Positions 16,213 through 24,920 of a stretch of 32,804 nucleotides of DNA are shown here, piece by piece. Origin of the DNA: Acidobacteriota bacterium. GTDB taxonomy: Bacteria > Acidobacteriota > Terriglobia > Acidiferrales > UBA7541. Position 1 is the first letter of the stretch, and each line of letters begins with the position of its first letter. The stretch covers positions 1 to 32,804 of the forward strand of contig QHYM01000330.1 of the NCBI GenBank assembly GCA_003223295.1, read 5' to 3'. Below the pieces are notes generated by a model that was not told where the DNA came from, ran no database searches, and saw only the letters and a list, made by a program, of their open reading frames with translations. The position numbers and the translations under genes are program-made.

Positions 16213-18669
16213 CTATTCGTAGCGCAAGGTTTGTATGGGATCCACGCGGGTTGCCCGTCGTGCAGGCAGGTAGCAGGCCGCCAGGGCTACCGCAAAAAGC
16301 AAAACGGTGACGCCCGTGAACGTCGGAAGATCCGTCGCCGTCACGCCAAAGAGCAGACTCGCCATCAAGCGCGTCAGTGCAAACGCGGTGGCAAGCCCCA
16401 CAACAATTCCAATCGCCACCATACCAGCCCCTTGTTTCATCACCAGTCCGAGGACGTCACCGCCTTGCGCGCCAAGCACCATGCGCAGACCGAATTCCTT
16501 CGTTCGCCGGGCCACAGAGTAGGACACCACGCCGTAGATTCCCACTGTCGCGATGGCCAACGCGACAACGGAGAAAAGAGAGAGGAGCAGCGTCAGGAAC
16601 CTTGGCCGCGCCTGCGCGCGGCTGAGCACATCCTCCATCAGGCGGACATCCGCCAAAGGCAGGGACGGATCGATTTGATTCAACTGTTCGCGCACGACGC
16701 TCGTTAGCGAGCGCGGGTCGCCCGCTTGCGCCCTCATGACTACATACATGTCCGAATTGCCCGCTCCAGCCGGTTGGCGGTATGGCAGATATAATTCGGT
16801 TCCCGCTGGCCGTTCGAGGCCAGCGTTCTTGACATCGTCTACGACCCCGACGATCGTGCTCCAGTCTTTGCTCCCGCCTGCGCGGATACGCCTGCCGATA
16901 GGATTCTGGTGGGGCCAGAAGGTCATCGCCATGGTTTTGTTGATGATGACGACATCGGGCGCGCCTTGCACGTCACGCTCGTCAAACAACCGTCCATCCA
17001 TCAGCCGAATGCCCATGGTCGTGAAATAGTCTTCGCTGACGGCTTGGTAAAAATCCACGTTCTGGATGGGACCGTCCTGCGTCTGGACAAATCCTTCGAT
17101 GTCCGTGTCGTTCATGTTTGGAGGGCGCATGGGGGCCAATCCGGAGACCAACGCGGATTGCACGCCCGGGAGATTCTTCAGCCGGTCATCGAGCTGCGTC
17201 CAGAAACCCGTAATCTTAGCGTTGTCTGTGTACGTTCCGCTGGGCAGGGAGACGCGCATGGTGATGACGTTCTCCGCGTGGAGGCCGGTATGGACCTCCT
17301 GCAGTTTCCAGAAAGCCCGCAGCATCAGCCCGCAGCCAATCAGCAGGACGAGAGCCATCGCCAGCTCGCCGGCCACCAGAATGCGCCGAAAAATTTGCGC
17401 TCCGGCAGCGGACGTCGTGCTACCCGCGGTGTCTTTCAATGATCCGGAAATCCCGCTAACCAGCAGGGGCGCGAGCGGCGCGAGCCCAAAGAGCACTCCT
17501 GTAAGCAAGCTCGTTCCCAGGGTGAAAAGCATCACGCGCCAGTCCATGGAAATTTCATCCGCGCGAGGAATGCCGCCAGCGTTGGTGAGTTGAACCAGGC
17601 GCACGCCTCCAAAGGAAAGAGCCATGCCGAGAACGGCTCCGCAGAGCGCTAGCAAAATTCCTTCGGTTACGAATTGCCGGGCGAGCCGCAGCAATCCAGC
17701 GCCGAGCGCGCCACGAATCGCGATTTCCCGGCGCCGGGCTTCGGCGCGTGCGAGCAGGAGGTTTGCTACGTTCACGCTGGCGATCAGCAGAACGAAAGCC
17801 ACCGCGCCAAGCAGCATCAAGAGCGCGGGCCGAACGCTTGAAACGACTTCTGCCTGAAGAGGAAAGCTGACAATGGTGTGAGTTTTTGGGTGGAAGCCGT
17901 GTACCTTGGGCACTTTTTTCTCCCCATAACTCTGCACCAGAGAGGCCAGTTCTCCCTGGGCCTGCCCCGCGGTGACGCCCGGCTTCAGCCGTCCCAACAA
18001 ATAATAATTGTGGCCGCCGCGGTTGCCCGGGTTCGCCGGATCCAATCGCAAAGCGGTCCAGACCTGGGCGGGGTCCTGCTCACCCGGAGGAAACCGAAAG
18101 CCTTTTGGCATGACGCCGATGACGGTGCACTTCAGGCCATCGAGGTAGGTTTCGCGGCCGACGACGTTGGGATCGCCTGCAAAAACGCTTTGCCACGTAC
18201 CATAAGAAATGTCCGCTACCACCTGTGCTCCCGGCGCATCGTCCGATGGCGATATCAGCCGCCCCGCAACTCGGGCCACGCCCAGCGTTTCCAGCAATCC
18301 GCCGCTCACGTACGCTGCCGTTACGCGCACCGGTTGGGTCTTGCCGGCGAGATTCGCACCTGCAGTGATCCACGCGTCCAGCGATGCCCAGGAATGCGTG
18401 TCCCGACGAAGGTCCAGGAATTCTGGTCCGGAAGTCCAGAAACGGCGCAGACCTCCGTTCGGAAACGTCGGAAATTCCGTGTAAATGCGGACCAGCTGCC
18501 CGGGATGCGAGTACGGCAACGGCTGAAGGAGAACGGCATTGACCACGGTGAATATGCCGGTGGTGGCTCCGATCCCAAGCATCAAGCAAAGCACCGCCGC
18601 GGTGGTAAAAGCCAGATTCTTGCGCATCATGCGGACCGCAAACTGGAAGTCTTGCCACAACGTTTCCAT
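16213..18669 (-). CDS. ADOP-type ABC transporter permease (MacB/FtsX fold, duplicated)
   Basis: An 818-residue protein with the layout of the acidobacterial duplicated permeases. A first helix (about 20-45) is followed by a periplasmic MacB-PCD domain (about 50-270) and helices near 285-400. A second helix-PCD-helix half follows, ending in C-Y-L-P-A-R-R-A-T-R-V-D-P-I-Q-T-L-R-Y-E. It lacks an ATPase, and none is adjacent, which is usual for this group. Such proteins are thought to take part in macrolide or lipoprotein-type export, but no substrate is known. The ATG at 18669 has GGAGGTGTTCA upstream. The relic at 1474-1605 is the tail of a second member. Confidence 0.9.
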   Translation of the reverse strand: METLWQDFQFAVRMMRKNLAFTTAAVLCLMLGIGATTGIFTVVNAVLLQPLPYSHPGQLVRIYTEFPTFPNGGLRRFWTSGPEFLDLRRDTHSWASLDAWITAGANLAGKTQPVRVTAAYVSGGLLETLGVARVAGRLISPSDDAPGAQVVADISYGTWQSVFAGDPNVVGRETYLDGLKCTVIGVMPKGFRFPPGEQDPAQVWTALRLDPANPGNRGGHNYYLLGRLKPGVTAGQAQGELASLVQSYGEKKVPKVHGFHPKTHTIVSFPLQAEVVSSVRPALLMLLGAVAFVLLIASVNVANLLLARAEARRREIAIRGALGAGLLRLARQFVTEGILLALCGAVLGMALSFGGVRLVQLTNAGGIPRADEISMDWRVMLFTLGTSLLTGVLFGLAPLAPLLVSGISGSLKDTAGSTTSAAGAQIFRRILVAGELAMALVLLIGCGLMLRAFWKLQEVHTGLHAENVITMRVSLPSGTYTDNAKITGFWTQLDDRLKNLPGVQSALVSGLAPMRPPNMNDTDIEGFVQTQDGPIQNVDFYQAVSEDYFTTMGIRLMDGRLFDERDVQGAPDVVIINKTMAMTFWPHQNPIGRRIRAGGSKDWSTIVGVVDDVKNAGLERPAGTELYLPYRQPAGAGNSDMYVVMRAQAGDPRSLTSVVREQLNQIDPSLPLADVRLMEDVLSRAQARPRFLTLLLSLFSVVALAIATVGIYGVVSYSVARRTKEFGLRMVLGAQGGDVLGLVMKQGAGMVAIGIVVGLATAFALTRLMASLLFGVTATDLPTFTGVTVLLFAVALAACYLPARRATRVDPIQTLRYE

Positions 18670-18806
18670 TGAACACCTCCGCGCGGTAAGGATACGTTCG
18701 AAACCTGGCCCATATTCCCAAATGCTGAATTCTGCCCATCAACATGTGCAGGTCATCTTACTGGATTAGAGGTATTTGACAACAAGGCATGAGAGACGTT
18801 TCTCCT

Positions 18807-18834
18807 TTGCGGAAATGTTTCAACCGTCTATGAT
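18807..18834 (+). promoter_or_regulatory. Possible sigma-70-type promoter of the DUF1624 gene
   Basis: TTGCGG (18807-18812) and TATGAT (18829-18834) are 16 nt apart and end 27 nt before the ATG at 18862. The -10 is one base off consensus and the -35 shares TTG. This is a plausible but unproven promoter. Confidence 0.3.
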
Positions 18835-18861
18835 TCGCAATCACAAGACATCACGGCAAGA

Positions 18862-19986
18862 ATGAAACGAATCGCATACATCGACTGGATGCGCGGGCTG
18901 GCCTGCGTGCTGATGTTTCAGACGCATTGCTATGATTCCTGGCTCAGCCCCGCCGCGCGAAAATCATCGTCACTGATTATTTGGTCGCAGCTTGGCGGAA
19001 CGCTGCCGGCGCCGCTGTTTATTTTCTTGGCGGGAGTGTCTTTCGCCCTGGTGACGGAGAAACTGCGCGAGAGGGGAATTGCTCGGAACGCCATTGCCAA
19101 GCAAACCATTCTCCGCGGAGCGGAGATTTTTGGCCTGGGCTTGCTTTTTCGCGTGCAGGAATTTGCTGTCGGTTATCCGTGGTCTCCTTGGACAGACCTG
19201 CTGCGTGTGGACGTTCTGAACATTCTCGGGCTTTCGATGATGCTTATCGGCGTTCTTTGCTGGGCGACAGGTGATGGCGCCGTGGCCGCTGCGCGGACCC
19301 GGACGCTTGTTGGCGGATTATGCGCGGCCGCAGTCGTGGCGTTGGTTACGCCGCCGCTGTGGACCACACATCGGCCCAAATTTCTGCCCTGGCCGCTCGA
19401 GTCGTATATCAACGGGGTGCATGTCTTCGACAAGCCGCAGCCGTGGCTTTTTCCACTGTTTCCCTGGTCGGCGTTTGCGTTTGCGGGCCTGGCTGCGGGC
19501 CTCTACTTGTTCTCAGATTTCGCCAAGCGCAAGGAAGGACTTGCCTTCGCTTTACTAGGTGGTGCGGGAGTTCTGTCCTGCTGGGTCTCCACCATTTTCG
19601 ATTCGTCGCGCTTCCGTCTCTACGCGGTTTACGACTACTGGCACAGCAATCCCAGCTTTTTTCTCATGCGCTGCGGCATCCTGCTGATCATTCTTTTTCT
19701 GGTCTACACGTGGTGCCGCTGGGGATTCGCGCAAAAAGGTTTCAGCCCCATCATCCAGCTCGGTAACACTTCGCTGCTGGTTTACTGGGTGCACATCGAA
19801 TTCGTCTACGGAAGATTTTCGATTTTGCCCAAGGGGCAGTGCAGCGTGCTAAAGGCCACTGTGGGATTGCTCACGATCTTTCTGGCGATGGTGGCACTGT
19901 CTGTGGCCCGGACCACTTGGAAAAAACGGAAGCTCAAGGCCTCGAGGCAGGATCTTGCGGCAACTGCTGCGACTGCGGAATCTTAA
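18862..19986 (+). CDS. DUF1624 / heparan-alpha-glucosaminide acetyltransferase-like membrane protein
   Basis: The 374-residue polytopic protein opens M-K-R-I-A-Y-I-D-W-M-R-G-L-A-C-V-L-M-F-Q-T-H, the DUF1624 signature with the conserved D-W-x-R-G and a histidine at the end of helix 1. It continues with L-F-I-F-L-A-G-V-S-F and R-V-D-V-L-N-I-L-G. About ten membrane helices are predicted by eye. The eukaryotic relative acetylates a glucosamine across the lysosomal membrane; bacterial members are mostly uncharacterised and may modify envelope glycans. The last 53 nt overlap the end of the convergent ftsB-like gene. The start has no strong ribosome binding site. Confidence 0.85.
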   Translation: MKRIAYIDWMRGLACVLMFQTHCYDSWLSPAARKSSSLIIWSQLGGTLPAPLFIFLAGVSFALVTEKLRERGIARNAIAKQTILRGAEIFGLGLLFRVQEFAVGYPWSPWTDLLRVDVLNILGLSMMLIGVLCWATGDGAVAAARTRTLVGGLCAAAVVALVTPPLWTTHRPKFLPWPLESYINGVHVFDKPQPWLFPLFPWSAFAFAGLAAGLYLFSDFAKRKEGLAFALLGGAGVLSCWVSTIFDSSRFRLYAVYDYWHSNPSFFLMRCGILLIILFLVYTWCRWGFAQKGFSPIIQLGNTSLLVYWVHIEFVYGRFSILPKGQCSVLKATVGLLTIFLAMVALSVARTTWKKRKLKASRQDLAATAATAES

Positions 19987-20296
19987 TGATCACTTCACCT
20001 GGCTTGGCGAGGCCCAGTTCATCTCGGGCAATCTTTTCGATTTTGCGGGGGTCGCTCTTCAGCGCTTTGACTTCCTCTTCCAGTTGCACGTTTTCCTTAT
20101 TCAGTTGCTCGGTGTTCGCTTTCACTTTCTTAATTTGTTGTTCCGTGCGCCGCATCGCCAGGTAGCCGTGGGTCCCGAAAATGTCGTGTACTACCAGCGC
20201 CAGCAACAACAGGCCCAGCAACGTGCCTCCATAGTGCCGCAGCCACTCCGCAGCTTTTTCGCCCGCATCCGGTTTCTTCAGCTTTGCAGAACCCAT
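19934..20296 (-). CDS. ftsB: FtsB/DivIC-like septum formation initiator protein
   Basis: The frame from the ATG at 20296 gives 120 residues, the usual size. A short basic N-terminus precedes a single membrane helix (G-G-T-L-L-G-L-L-L-L-A-L-V-V, about 23-38). A coiled coil follows (E-Q-Q-I-K-K-V-K-A-N-T-E-Q-L-N-K-E-N), then the family tail D-P-R-K-I-E-K-I-A-R-D-E-L-G-L-A-K-P-G-E. Such proteins bridge FtsL, FtsQ and the septal synthase at the division site. The frame can be extended to 20398 but the extra part lies in the upstream gene. The start overlaps the phosphohexomutase end by 19 nt, so the two may be translationally coupled. The end overlaps the convergent DUF1624 gene by 53 nt. Confidence 0.85.
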   Translation of the reverse strand: MGSAKLKKPDAGEKAAEWLRHYGGTLLGLLLLALVVHDIFGTHGYLAMRRTEQQIKKVKANTEQLNKENVQLEEEVKALKSDPRKIEKIARDELGLAKPGEVIIKIPQSQQLPQDPASRP

Positions 20297-21723
20297 TTCG
20301 TCGCTTCGCTCGTCAACTTTGCTGAAGCCGCCGCGCTTTCCGCCTCCACATAGAGCCGCAAAAGCGGCTCCGTGCCTGACAGACGCAGCAGCATCCACGA
20401 TCCGTCTTCAAAAACAAATTTTGCTCCATCGGTGCGGTCCATGGATACGACTTTCCGCCCCAGCAGTGTCGAACTGTCCACCGCGACTTTCCGGACCGCA
20501 TTTGCCTTTTGTTCGTCGCTCAGATACAGATTCTCGCGCACGGGCCAGAATTCCCGCCCGAGCTTTTTGTACATCGCTTTTATTTGCTCGCCAATGGAGA
20601 CTCCGCGGGCGGCGATCATTTCGGCCACCAGCAGGCAGGCAAGGATGCCGTCTTTCTCCGGGATGTGCCCGCGAATCGTCAGGCCTGCGCTCTCTTCTCC
20701 GCCGAGCGCGATCTTATCTTCACGGATGAGCTGGCCGATGTATTTGAATCCAACCGGTGTTTGATGAACGCTCTGGCCGTGCGACGTTGCCACGGCATCG
20801 ATCATCTCGGTCGTCGCCACGCTGCGGGCCGCCGGCAGCTTCCACTGGCGCGTTTCCACCAGGTAGTCATAGATGAGCGCGAGAATCAGGTTCGGCTGGA
20901 TCCACGTGCCGTCGCGATCCACGATTCCGAAGCGGTCCGCGTCGCCATCCGTTGCCAAGCCTGCCGTGGCCTTTGACTCGGCAACTTTCTTTTGCAGTGG
21001 CGCGAGGTTCTCTTCGGACACATCGGGCCCGGTTCCATCAAACAGGCAATCGCGATCCGTTCGAATCGCCTCCACGGCCACGCCATAATCGCCCACTGTG
21101 CGGTCCAGGTAGCCCGCACCGCATCCGTGGAGGGCATCCACAACAAATTTCACGTTCGCTTTTCGGAGCACGTCGAGGCGCACAAGTTCTTCCAGCCGCT
21201 TCAAATAGCTATCCCGCAGATTCACTTTTTCACTCGGCTTCACCTTTGTGGCGCTATGAGGCAGCGCGGGCACACCGCCCTTGGCCGCAATCTGCAACGC
21301 CCGCGCCTCAATGTCTTTGGTGACCTCAGGGAGCGCCGGCCCGGCGTCCGCCGAAGAGAACTTCAAGCCGTGATACTGCGCGGGGTTGTGGCTGGCAGTG
21401 AAGTTAATTGCTCCGTCCAGCTTGCGCCGCATGATTTCGAACGCTACTGCAGGTGTCGGCGTGAACGTCTCGCACAGCAGCGCGCGGATGCCCTGATGCT
21501 GCAGGATGTCCACCGCGAGCTGCGAGAATTCTTCCGAATAGAAGCGAGTGTCGTAACCGACGAGGATCGAGGGTTGGGGCGACCTCGCCTTTACGTGTTC
21601 TGCGATGGCCGTCAGCGCGAGCCGGACGTTGGCGAAAGTGAAGTCCTCGGCAATCACGCCGCGCCAGCCCGAAGTGCCAAATTTGATGGGAGGAGTGGTG
21701 CTCAATCCAGCGCTTGTGCTCAT
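20278..21723 (-). CDS. Phosphoglucomutase/phosphomannomutase (alpha-D-phosphohexomutase)
   Basis: A 481-residue enzyme of full family length. It has G-T-S-G-W-R-G at 16-22 and the phosphoserine loop T-A-S111-H-N-P. The magnesium loop D259-G-D261-A-D263-R is followed by the sugar loop G-G-E-E-S-A-G near 350. The phosphate-binding R-L-S-G-T-E-P-L-L-R lies near the end. It interconverts hexose 1- and 6-phosphates, supplying nucleotide sugars for the envelope. Whether glucose, mannose or both are used cannot be settled. It lies upstream of, and overlaps, ftsB. It diverges from cutA with only 57 nt between, which must hold both promoters. Confidence 0.92.
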   Translation of the reverse strand: MSTSAGLSTTPPIKFGTSGWRGVIAEDFTFANVRLALTAIAEHVKARSPQPSILVGYDTRFYSEEFSQLAVDILQHQGIRALLCETFTPTPAVAFEIMRRKLDGAINFTASHNPAQYHGLKFSSADAGPALPEVTKDIEARALQIAAKGGVPALPHSATKVKPSEKVNLRDSYLKRLEELVRLDVLRKANVKFVVDALHGCGAGYLDRTVGDYGVAVEAIRTDRDCLFDGTGPDVSEENLAPLQKKVAESKATAGLATDGDADRFGIVDRDGTWIQPNLILALIYDYLVETRQWKLPAARSVATTEMIDAVATSHGQSVHQTPVGFKYIGQLIREDKIALGGEESAGLTIRGHIPEKDGILACLLVAEMIAARGVSIGEQIKAMYKKLGREFWPVRENLYLSDEQKANAVRKVAVDSSTLLGRKVVSMDRTDGAKFVFEDGSWMLLRLSGTEPLLRLYVEAESAAASAKLTSEATKWVLQS

Positions 21724-21780
21724 GGCGCGATATTTTAGCCTTTCGCGCTATGCCCCGAAAGCCATTATTATGAAGGCCCT

Positions 21781-22143
21781 ATGAAACAAGAAAGAATGAA
21801 TCGCGCACAAGCAAAGAACTCGCGGGTGGTCCTCGTCACCTGCCCGTCTCTGGCCCTCGCGCGGAAGATTGCGCGAGCCGTCGTGCAGAAACGTCTCGCC
21901 GCCTGCGTTAATGCCGTGCGCAGCCCTGTCGAATCTTTCTACACCTGGAAGGGCAAACTCGAAACCGCCCGCGAGCATCTGCTGCTCATCAAGACTACTG
22001 CCACACGCCTGCGGCAATTGGAAAGGGAAGTAAAGCGCCTACACACCTACGAAGTCCCGGAATTCGTGGCTCTTCCGATAATCGCGGGTTCGGTGGACTA
22101 TTTATCGTGGTTGCGTGAAAGCGTGGCGGGCCTTCGAAAATAG
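21781..22143 (+). CDS. cutA: CutA-like divalent-cation tolerance protein
   Basis: A 120-residue protein with the CutA core: V-V-L-V-T-C-P, A-R-K-I-A-R-A-V-V-Q-K-R-L-A-A-C-V-N, then F-Y-T-W-K-G-K-L and E-V-P-E-F-V-A-L-P-I-I-A-G-S-V-D-Y-L-S-W-L. CutA forms PII-like trimers. It was first linked to copper tolerance but its cellular role remains unclear. The ATG at 21781 has AAGG close upstream; the ATG at 21796 is an alternative. The end faces the frameshifted membrane gene at 22167. Confidence 0.9.
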   Translation: MKQERMNRAQAKNSRVVLVTCPSLALARKIARAVVQKRLAACVNAVRSPVESFYTWKGKLETAREHLLLIKTTATRLRQLEREVKRLHTYEVPEFVALPIIAGSVDYLSWLRESVAGLRK

Positions 22144-22166
22144 GGTGGCTTAGGTCCAGGTACCTA

Positions 22167-22561
22167 TCACTTCCACATGAAGTACCACCATGGGAAGGGC
22201 GATACCATGATCGCAAAGAAAGTCCAGGCGGGAATCGGCAGGCCGAAGGCAGTCGAATAGATGTTGTGGCGGCCCAGGAAAGCGGAAACGCGAAGGCGAT
22301 ATAACACGGGATGGTGATTCTAAAGAATCTTTGATACCACTTGCGAGGCACCTCAGATCCTTTCGTCATCCTGATGAGAGCCCGCAAGATTATCCACGGA
22401 AAACACAGCGGTATAACGAACCAACTGATACCACCGTGCCCGGAGTAGGTGAAATTAAGGCCTGGAATGATTGCCAACGCAAACACTGCGATCGGAAAGC
22501 GATACACGCGAATGACGTCACGCCAAAAACTGGGATCAGGCTTGCTTTCACTCCGCCTCAT
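22167..22561 (-). pseudogene. Small membrane protein gene with one frameshift
   Basis: From the ATG at 22561, with AAGGGA just upstream, the frame reads MRRSESKPDPSFWRD and then membrane helices (I-A-V-F-A-L-A-I-I-P-G-L-N-F and W-F-V-I-P-L-C-F-P-W-I-I-L). It reaches I-A-F-A-F-P near 22290. The natural continuation is in another frame: F-L-G-R-H-N-I-Y-S-T-A-F-G-L-P-I-P-A-W-T, then P-F-P-W-W-Y-F-M-W-K and a stop at 22167-22169. The uncorrected frame turns into arginine- and serine-rich text without helices. The span of 395 nt is one base short of 132 codons, so a single-base deletion near 22275-22305 explains it. The family is not recognised. It sits 15 nt after the gamma-synthase gene, as if in its operon. 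Confidence 0.6.
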
Positions 22562-22576
22562 TCCCTTGCCCTGGTG

Positions 22577-23716
22577 CTACACGTACAGCAGCGCCTGGTC
22601 CAGGTCCGCAATGATGTCTTCCACGTCTTCGATCCCTACCGACAGACGCACCAATCCTTCGGTGATTCCCACGCGCTCGCGCACCTCCTTGGGCATGGAC
22701 GCATGCGTCATCAACGCGGGAAGTGAAACCAATGTTTCTACGCCACCCAGGCTTTCCGCCAGAGAGCAGAGCTGCAAATGGTTCAGAAACCGGCGCGCGG
22801 CATCTACCGAACCCAAGTCAAACGAAAGCATCGCGCCGGGTCCTTTTTGCTGCTTACGTGCGACTTCATGGTGTGGATGAGAGGGCAATCCTGGGTAAAA
22901 CACCTTTCGCACCTTCGGATGCGCGTCGAGGTGTCGCGCTACTGTAATCCCATTCGCGTTGTGCTGCAGCATGCGAACTGCCAGCGTCTTGATTCCTCGT
23001 GAGACCAGGAAGCAATCCATTGGCGCTAGCCCGCTTCCCGCCGAGCGCTGAATGAAATAAATCTTCTCCGCATCCTCAGGCCGCGTTAGCACGACGGCCC
23101 CGCCGGTGGCATCGCTATGACCGTTCAAGTATTTGGTCATGGAATGCACCACGATGTGCGCGCCGAGTTCGATTGGCCGTTGCAGGTACGGGCTCAAAAA
23201 CGTGTTGTCCACGGCCAGGGTGATATTCCGCTCACCTGCGATCTTGGAGATCGCCGCGATGTCCGTCACGTTCATCGTTGGATTCGTAGGCGTCTCGATA
23301 TACAGCATTTTGGTATTGGGCCGCATAGCCATACGTACCGCCTCGGTCATGGAGGTGTCCACAAAGCTAAACTCCAGCCCAAAGTGCACCAGCAATTGCG
23401 TGGAGAGCCGGAAAACTCCGCCATACACTGCTTCCGACAAAACCACGTGGTCCCCGGGGCGCAACAGGCGGAACACCGCGTCAATCCCCGCCATCCCCGA
23501 AGTGAAAACGTATGCGCTATGTCCCCCTTCCAGCTTGGCCATGGTGCGCTCGAGCGCCTTGCGATTCGGGTGATTTGTTCGCGCGTAGTCGTAACCTTTG
23601 TTCTTTCCCAGCTCTTCGTTGACATACGTGGAAGTTTGATAGATGGGCGCAACGATTGCGCCTGTGGCGGGATCCGGCTCTTGGCCCACATGAATGGCAT
23701 TCGTGGCAAAGCCCAT
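22577..23716 (-). CDS. Cystathionine gamma-synthase/gamma-lyase type PLP enzyme
   Basis: A 379-residue Cys/Met-metabolism enzyme with P-I-Y-Q-T-S-T-Y and the phosphate-binding Y-D-Y-A-R-T-N-H-P-N-R. It also has S-G-M-A-G-I-D-A, the cofactor aspartate in A-V-D170-N-T-F-L-S-P and the Schiff-base lysine in S-M-T-K195-Y-L-N-G-H-S-D. The C-terminal part has S-L-G-G-V-E-T-L-V and the S-V-G-I-E-D ending. It forms or cleaves cystathionine in trans-sulfuration; sequence alone does not separate gamma-synthase, gamma-lyase and O-acetylhomoserine sulfhydrylase roles. AAGGAGAGC precedes the ATG. No SAM riboswitch was recognised upstream. Confidence 0.9.
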   Translation of the reverse strand: MGFATNAIHVGQEPDPATGAIVAPIYQTSTYVNEELGKNKGYDYARTNHPNRKALERTMAKLEGGHSAYVFTSGMAGIDAVFRLLRPGDHVVLSEAVYGGVFRLSTQLLVHFGLEFSFVDTSMTEAVRMAMRPNTKMLYIETPTNPTMNVTDIAAISKIAGERNITLAVDNTFLSPYLQRPIELGAHIVVHSMTKYLNGHSDATGGAVVLTRPEDAEKIYFIQRSAGSGLAPMDCFLVSRGIKTLAVRMLQHNANGITVARHLDAHPKVRKVFYPGLPSHPHHEVARKQQKGPGAMLSFDLGSVDAARRFLNHLQLCSLAESLGGVETLVSLPALMTHASMPKEVRERVGITEGLVRLSVGIEDVEDIIADLDQALLYV

Positions 23717-24009
23717 GATGCTCTCCTTGCTCTTTTCTCACACCTTTGTGAAGCAGGCAGCCTGAGGTTGGCGGCTGACCGCCCGCGGGCACTTCCAAGG
23801 GTTCAACTGTTCCCGTGTTGCATTCGGAGCAGGTTCTTGAAAACTTACAGGAGCCTCACAAGTCCGTCAATTAGGCTACCACGGAAGTTTCCAGGCCATG
23901 CCAAGCTCGCGGCAGTCCGTGGGGAATCAGGCGGAGCAGCAGTTCTTGCCTTCGAGGCATCCAATTTCCTGGCGACCAGGCTTGACCGCAGGCCGCCCTT
24001 CCGTTCAGG
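23717..24009. other. Divergent spacer with small palindromes
   Basis: This region precedes both the gamma-synthase gene (minus) and the secreted protein gene (plus). It contains TCACA-CCTT-TGTGA near 23740, GGCGG-CTGA-CCGCC at about 23770-23783 and the perfect palindrome GCCCGCGGGC at 23781-23790. They could form a structured leader for the minus-strand gene, but no riboswitch family fits by eye. Confidence 0.3.
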
Positions 24010-24447
24010 ATGGTGTTCAGTCAGATGATGAACTTTTCTCGAATTCTACTGTGTTCTTCTCTTGTGGCATCGCTCGTCCTGGTGGGCCGGGTCTGGCCGC
24101 AGAATCCCCCTTCCTCCTCTCCCGAACCCAAGCCTGCGGCCCCCAAGGCCGATCTCCAATCACGCATCACGATTGAAGTCACCGGCGGCGAGAAAGCGTC
24201 GCCGGTTGAAAATGCGAGTGTTTACTTCAAATATGTCGAAGAGCGCAAGATCAGGAAAAACAAGAGCATGGAAATGAATGTGAAAACGAATCGTGATGGC
24301 GTTGCCCATGTTCCCGACGCGCCTTTGGGCCGCGTGCTCATCCAAGTGCTCGCTGAAGGCTGGAAAAGCTATGGCCGATGGTTTGACATCACCGATCCCA
24401 AGCAAACCATCAAAATTCGTCTGGAACGTCCTCCGAAATGGTACTGA
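24010..24447 (+). CDS. Small secreted protein of unknown function
   Basis: About 140 residues. The N-terminus has a signal peptide (I-L-L-C-S-S-L-V-A-S-L-V-L-V-G), a proline-rich linker (P-S-S-S-P-E-P-K-P-A-A-P), and then a beta-type domain. That domain has I-T-I-E-V-T-G, A-S-V-Y-F-K-Y, G-V-A-H-V-P-D-A-P-L-G and I-L-pattern strands ending I-K-I-R-L-E-R-P. The order resembles a carboxypeptidase-regulatory or transthyretin-like beta sandwich, which is common in acidobacterial secreted proteins, but this is only a resemblance. ATG codons at 24010, 24025 and 24028 are all possible starts. Confidence 0.65.
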   Translation: MVFSQMMNFSRILLCSSLVASLVLVGRVWPQNPPSSSPEPKPAAPKADLQSRITIEVTGGEKASPVENASVYFKYVEERKIRKNKSMEMNVKTNRDGVAHVPDAPLGRVLIQVLAEGWKSYGRWFDITDPKQTIKIRLERPPKWY

Positions 24448-24699
24448 GTGGGCATTTCTTGACAAGATTTTCGCCTCGAAAAGGATTCGTTGCTAGCTTC
24501 GATTCCTACACTGGTTACCGCGCAAGAGTTTCTTGTTTCGTGATTCCCCTCACCGTGCAATGTGATGCACTTTCGTGCGAGTTTTGGCGGTGAGACTCTG
24601 ACAGCTGGTTCCCCTTCTTGCGCTGAATTCCCATCCTGAATTTTGCCAGCCGGTCGTTAGCCCCGATAGCTGTTTTGAGGGAAAGCAAAAAAGGCCGAT
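24448..24699. other. Intergenic, no gene seen
   Basis: About 250 bases between the secreted protein gene and two palindromes. Short ORFs exist on the minus strand but show no protein-like features. Nothing else was recognised. Confidence 0.3.
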
Positions 24700-24720
24700 A
24701 TTGCACACAAATAGTGCAAT
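24700..24720. promoter_or_regulatory. Inverted repeat, possible operator
   Basis: ATTGCAC (24700-24706) and GTGCAAT (24714-24720) are perfect inverted arms separated by 7 nt. This is the size of a helix-turn-helix dimer site. It lies about 200 nt upstream of the permease gene at 24921 in an AT-richer stretch. Confidence 0.45.
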
Positions 24721-24777
24721 GCGCGGAAGATTGTTGAACTACAGGAAGTTACCTAATGCCGCGGACCTGATTTCCAC

Positions 24778-24807
24778 AAACTTTTCAACACTTGTGTTGA
24801 AAACTTT
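24778..24807. promoter_or_regulatory. Long near-perfect palindrome, possible operator
   Basis: TTTTCAACAC (24782-24791) and GTGTTGAAAA (24794-24803) are perfect 10-bp arms with a TT centre. After one C-C mismatch, AAA and TTT add three more pairs, giving 24778-24807. The two-base centre makes a DNA-binding dimer site more likely than an RNA hairpin. It sits 114 nt before the permease start. Confidence 0.5.
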
Positions 24808-24920
24808 ACAACACAGAAACATTTGTTACGATTTTCGGCACGCCGCTTGCTCCGCGCGGCGCGCACTTGCTTTGACCCCAGCAAAATCAGAGTGTTACAG
24901 TACCATTTCGGTTTTAACTC

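Noticed and set aside
23717-23900. SAM or SAH riboswitch before the gamma-synthase gene
   Set aside because: Small palindromes are present but none of the conserved riboswitch cores could be found.
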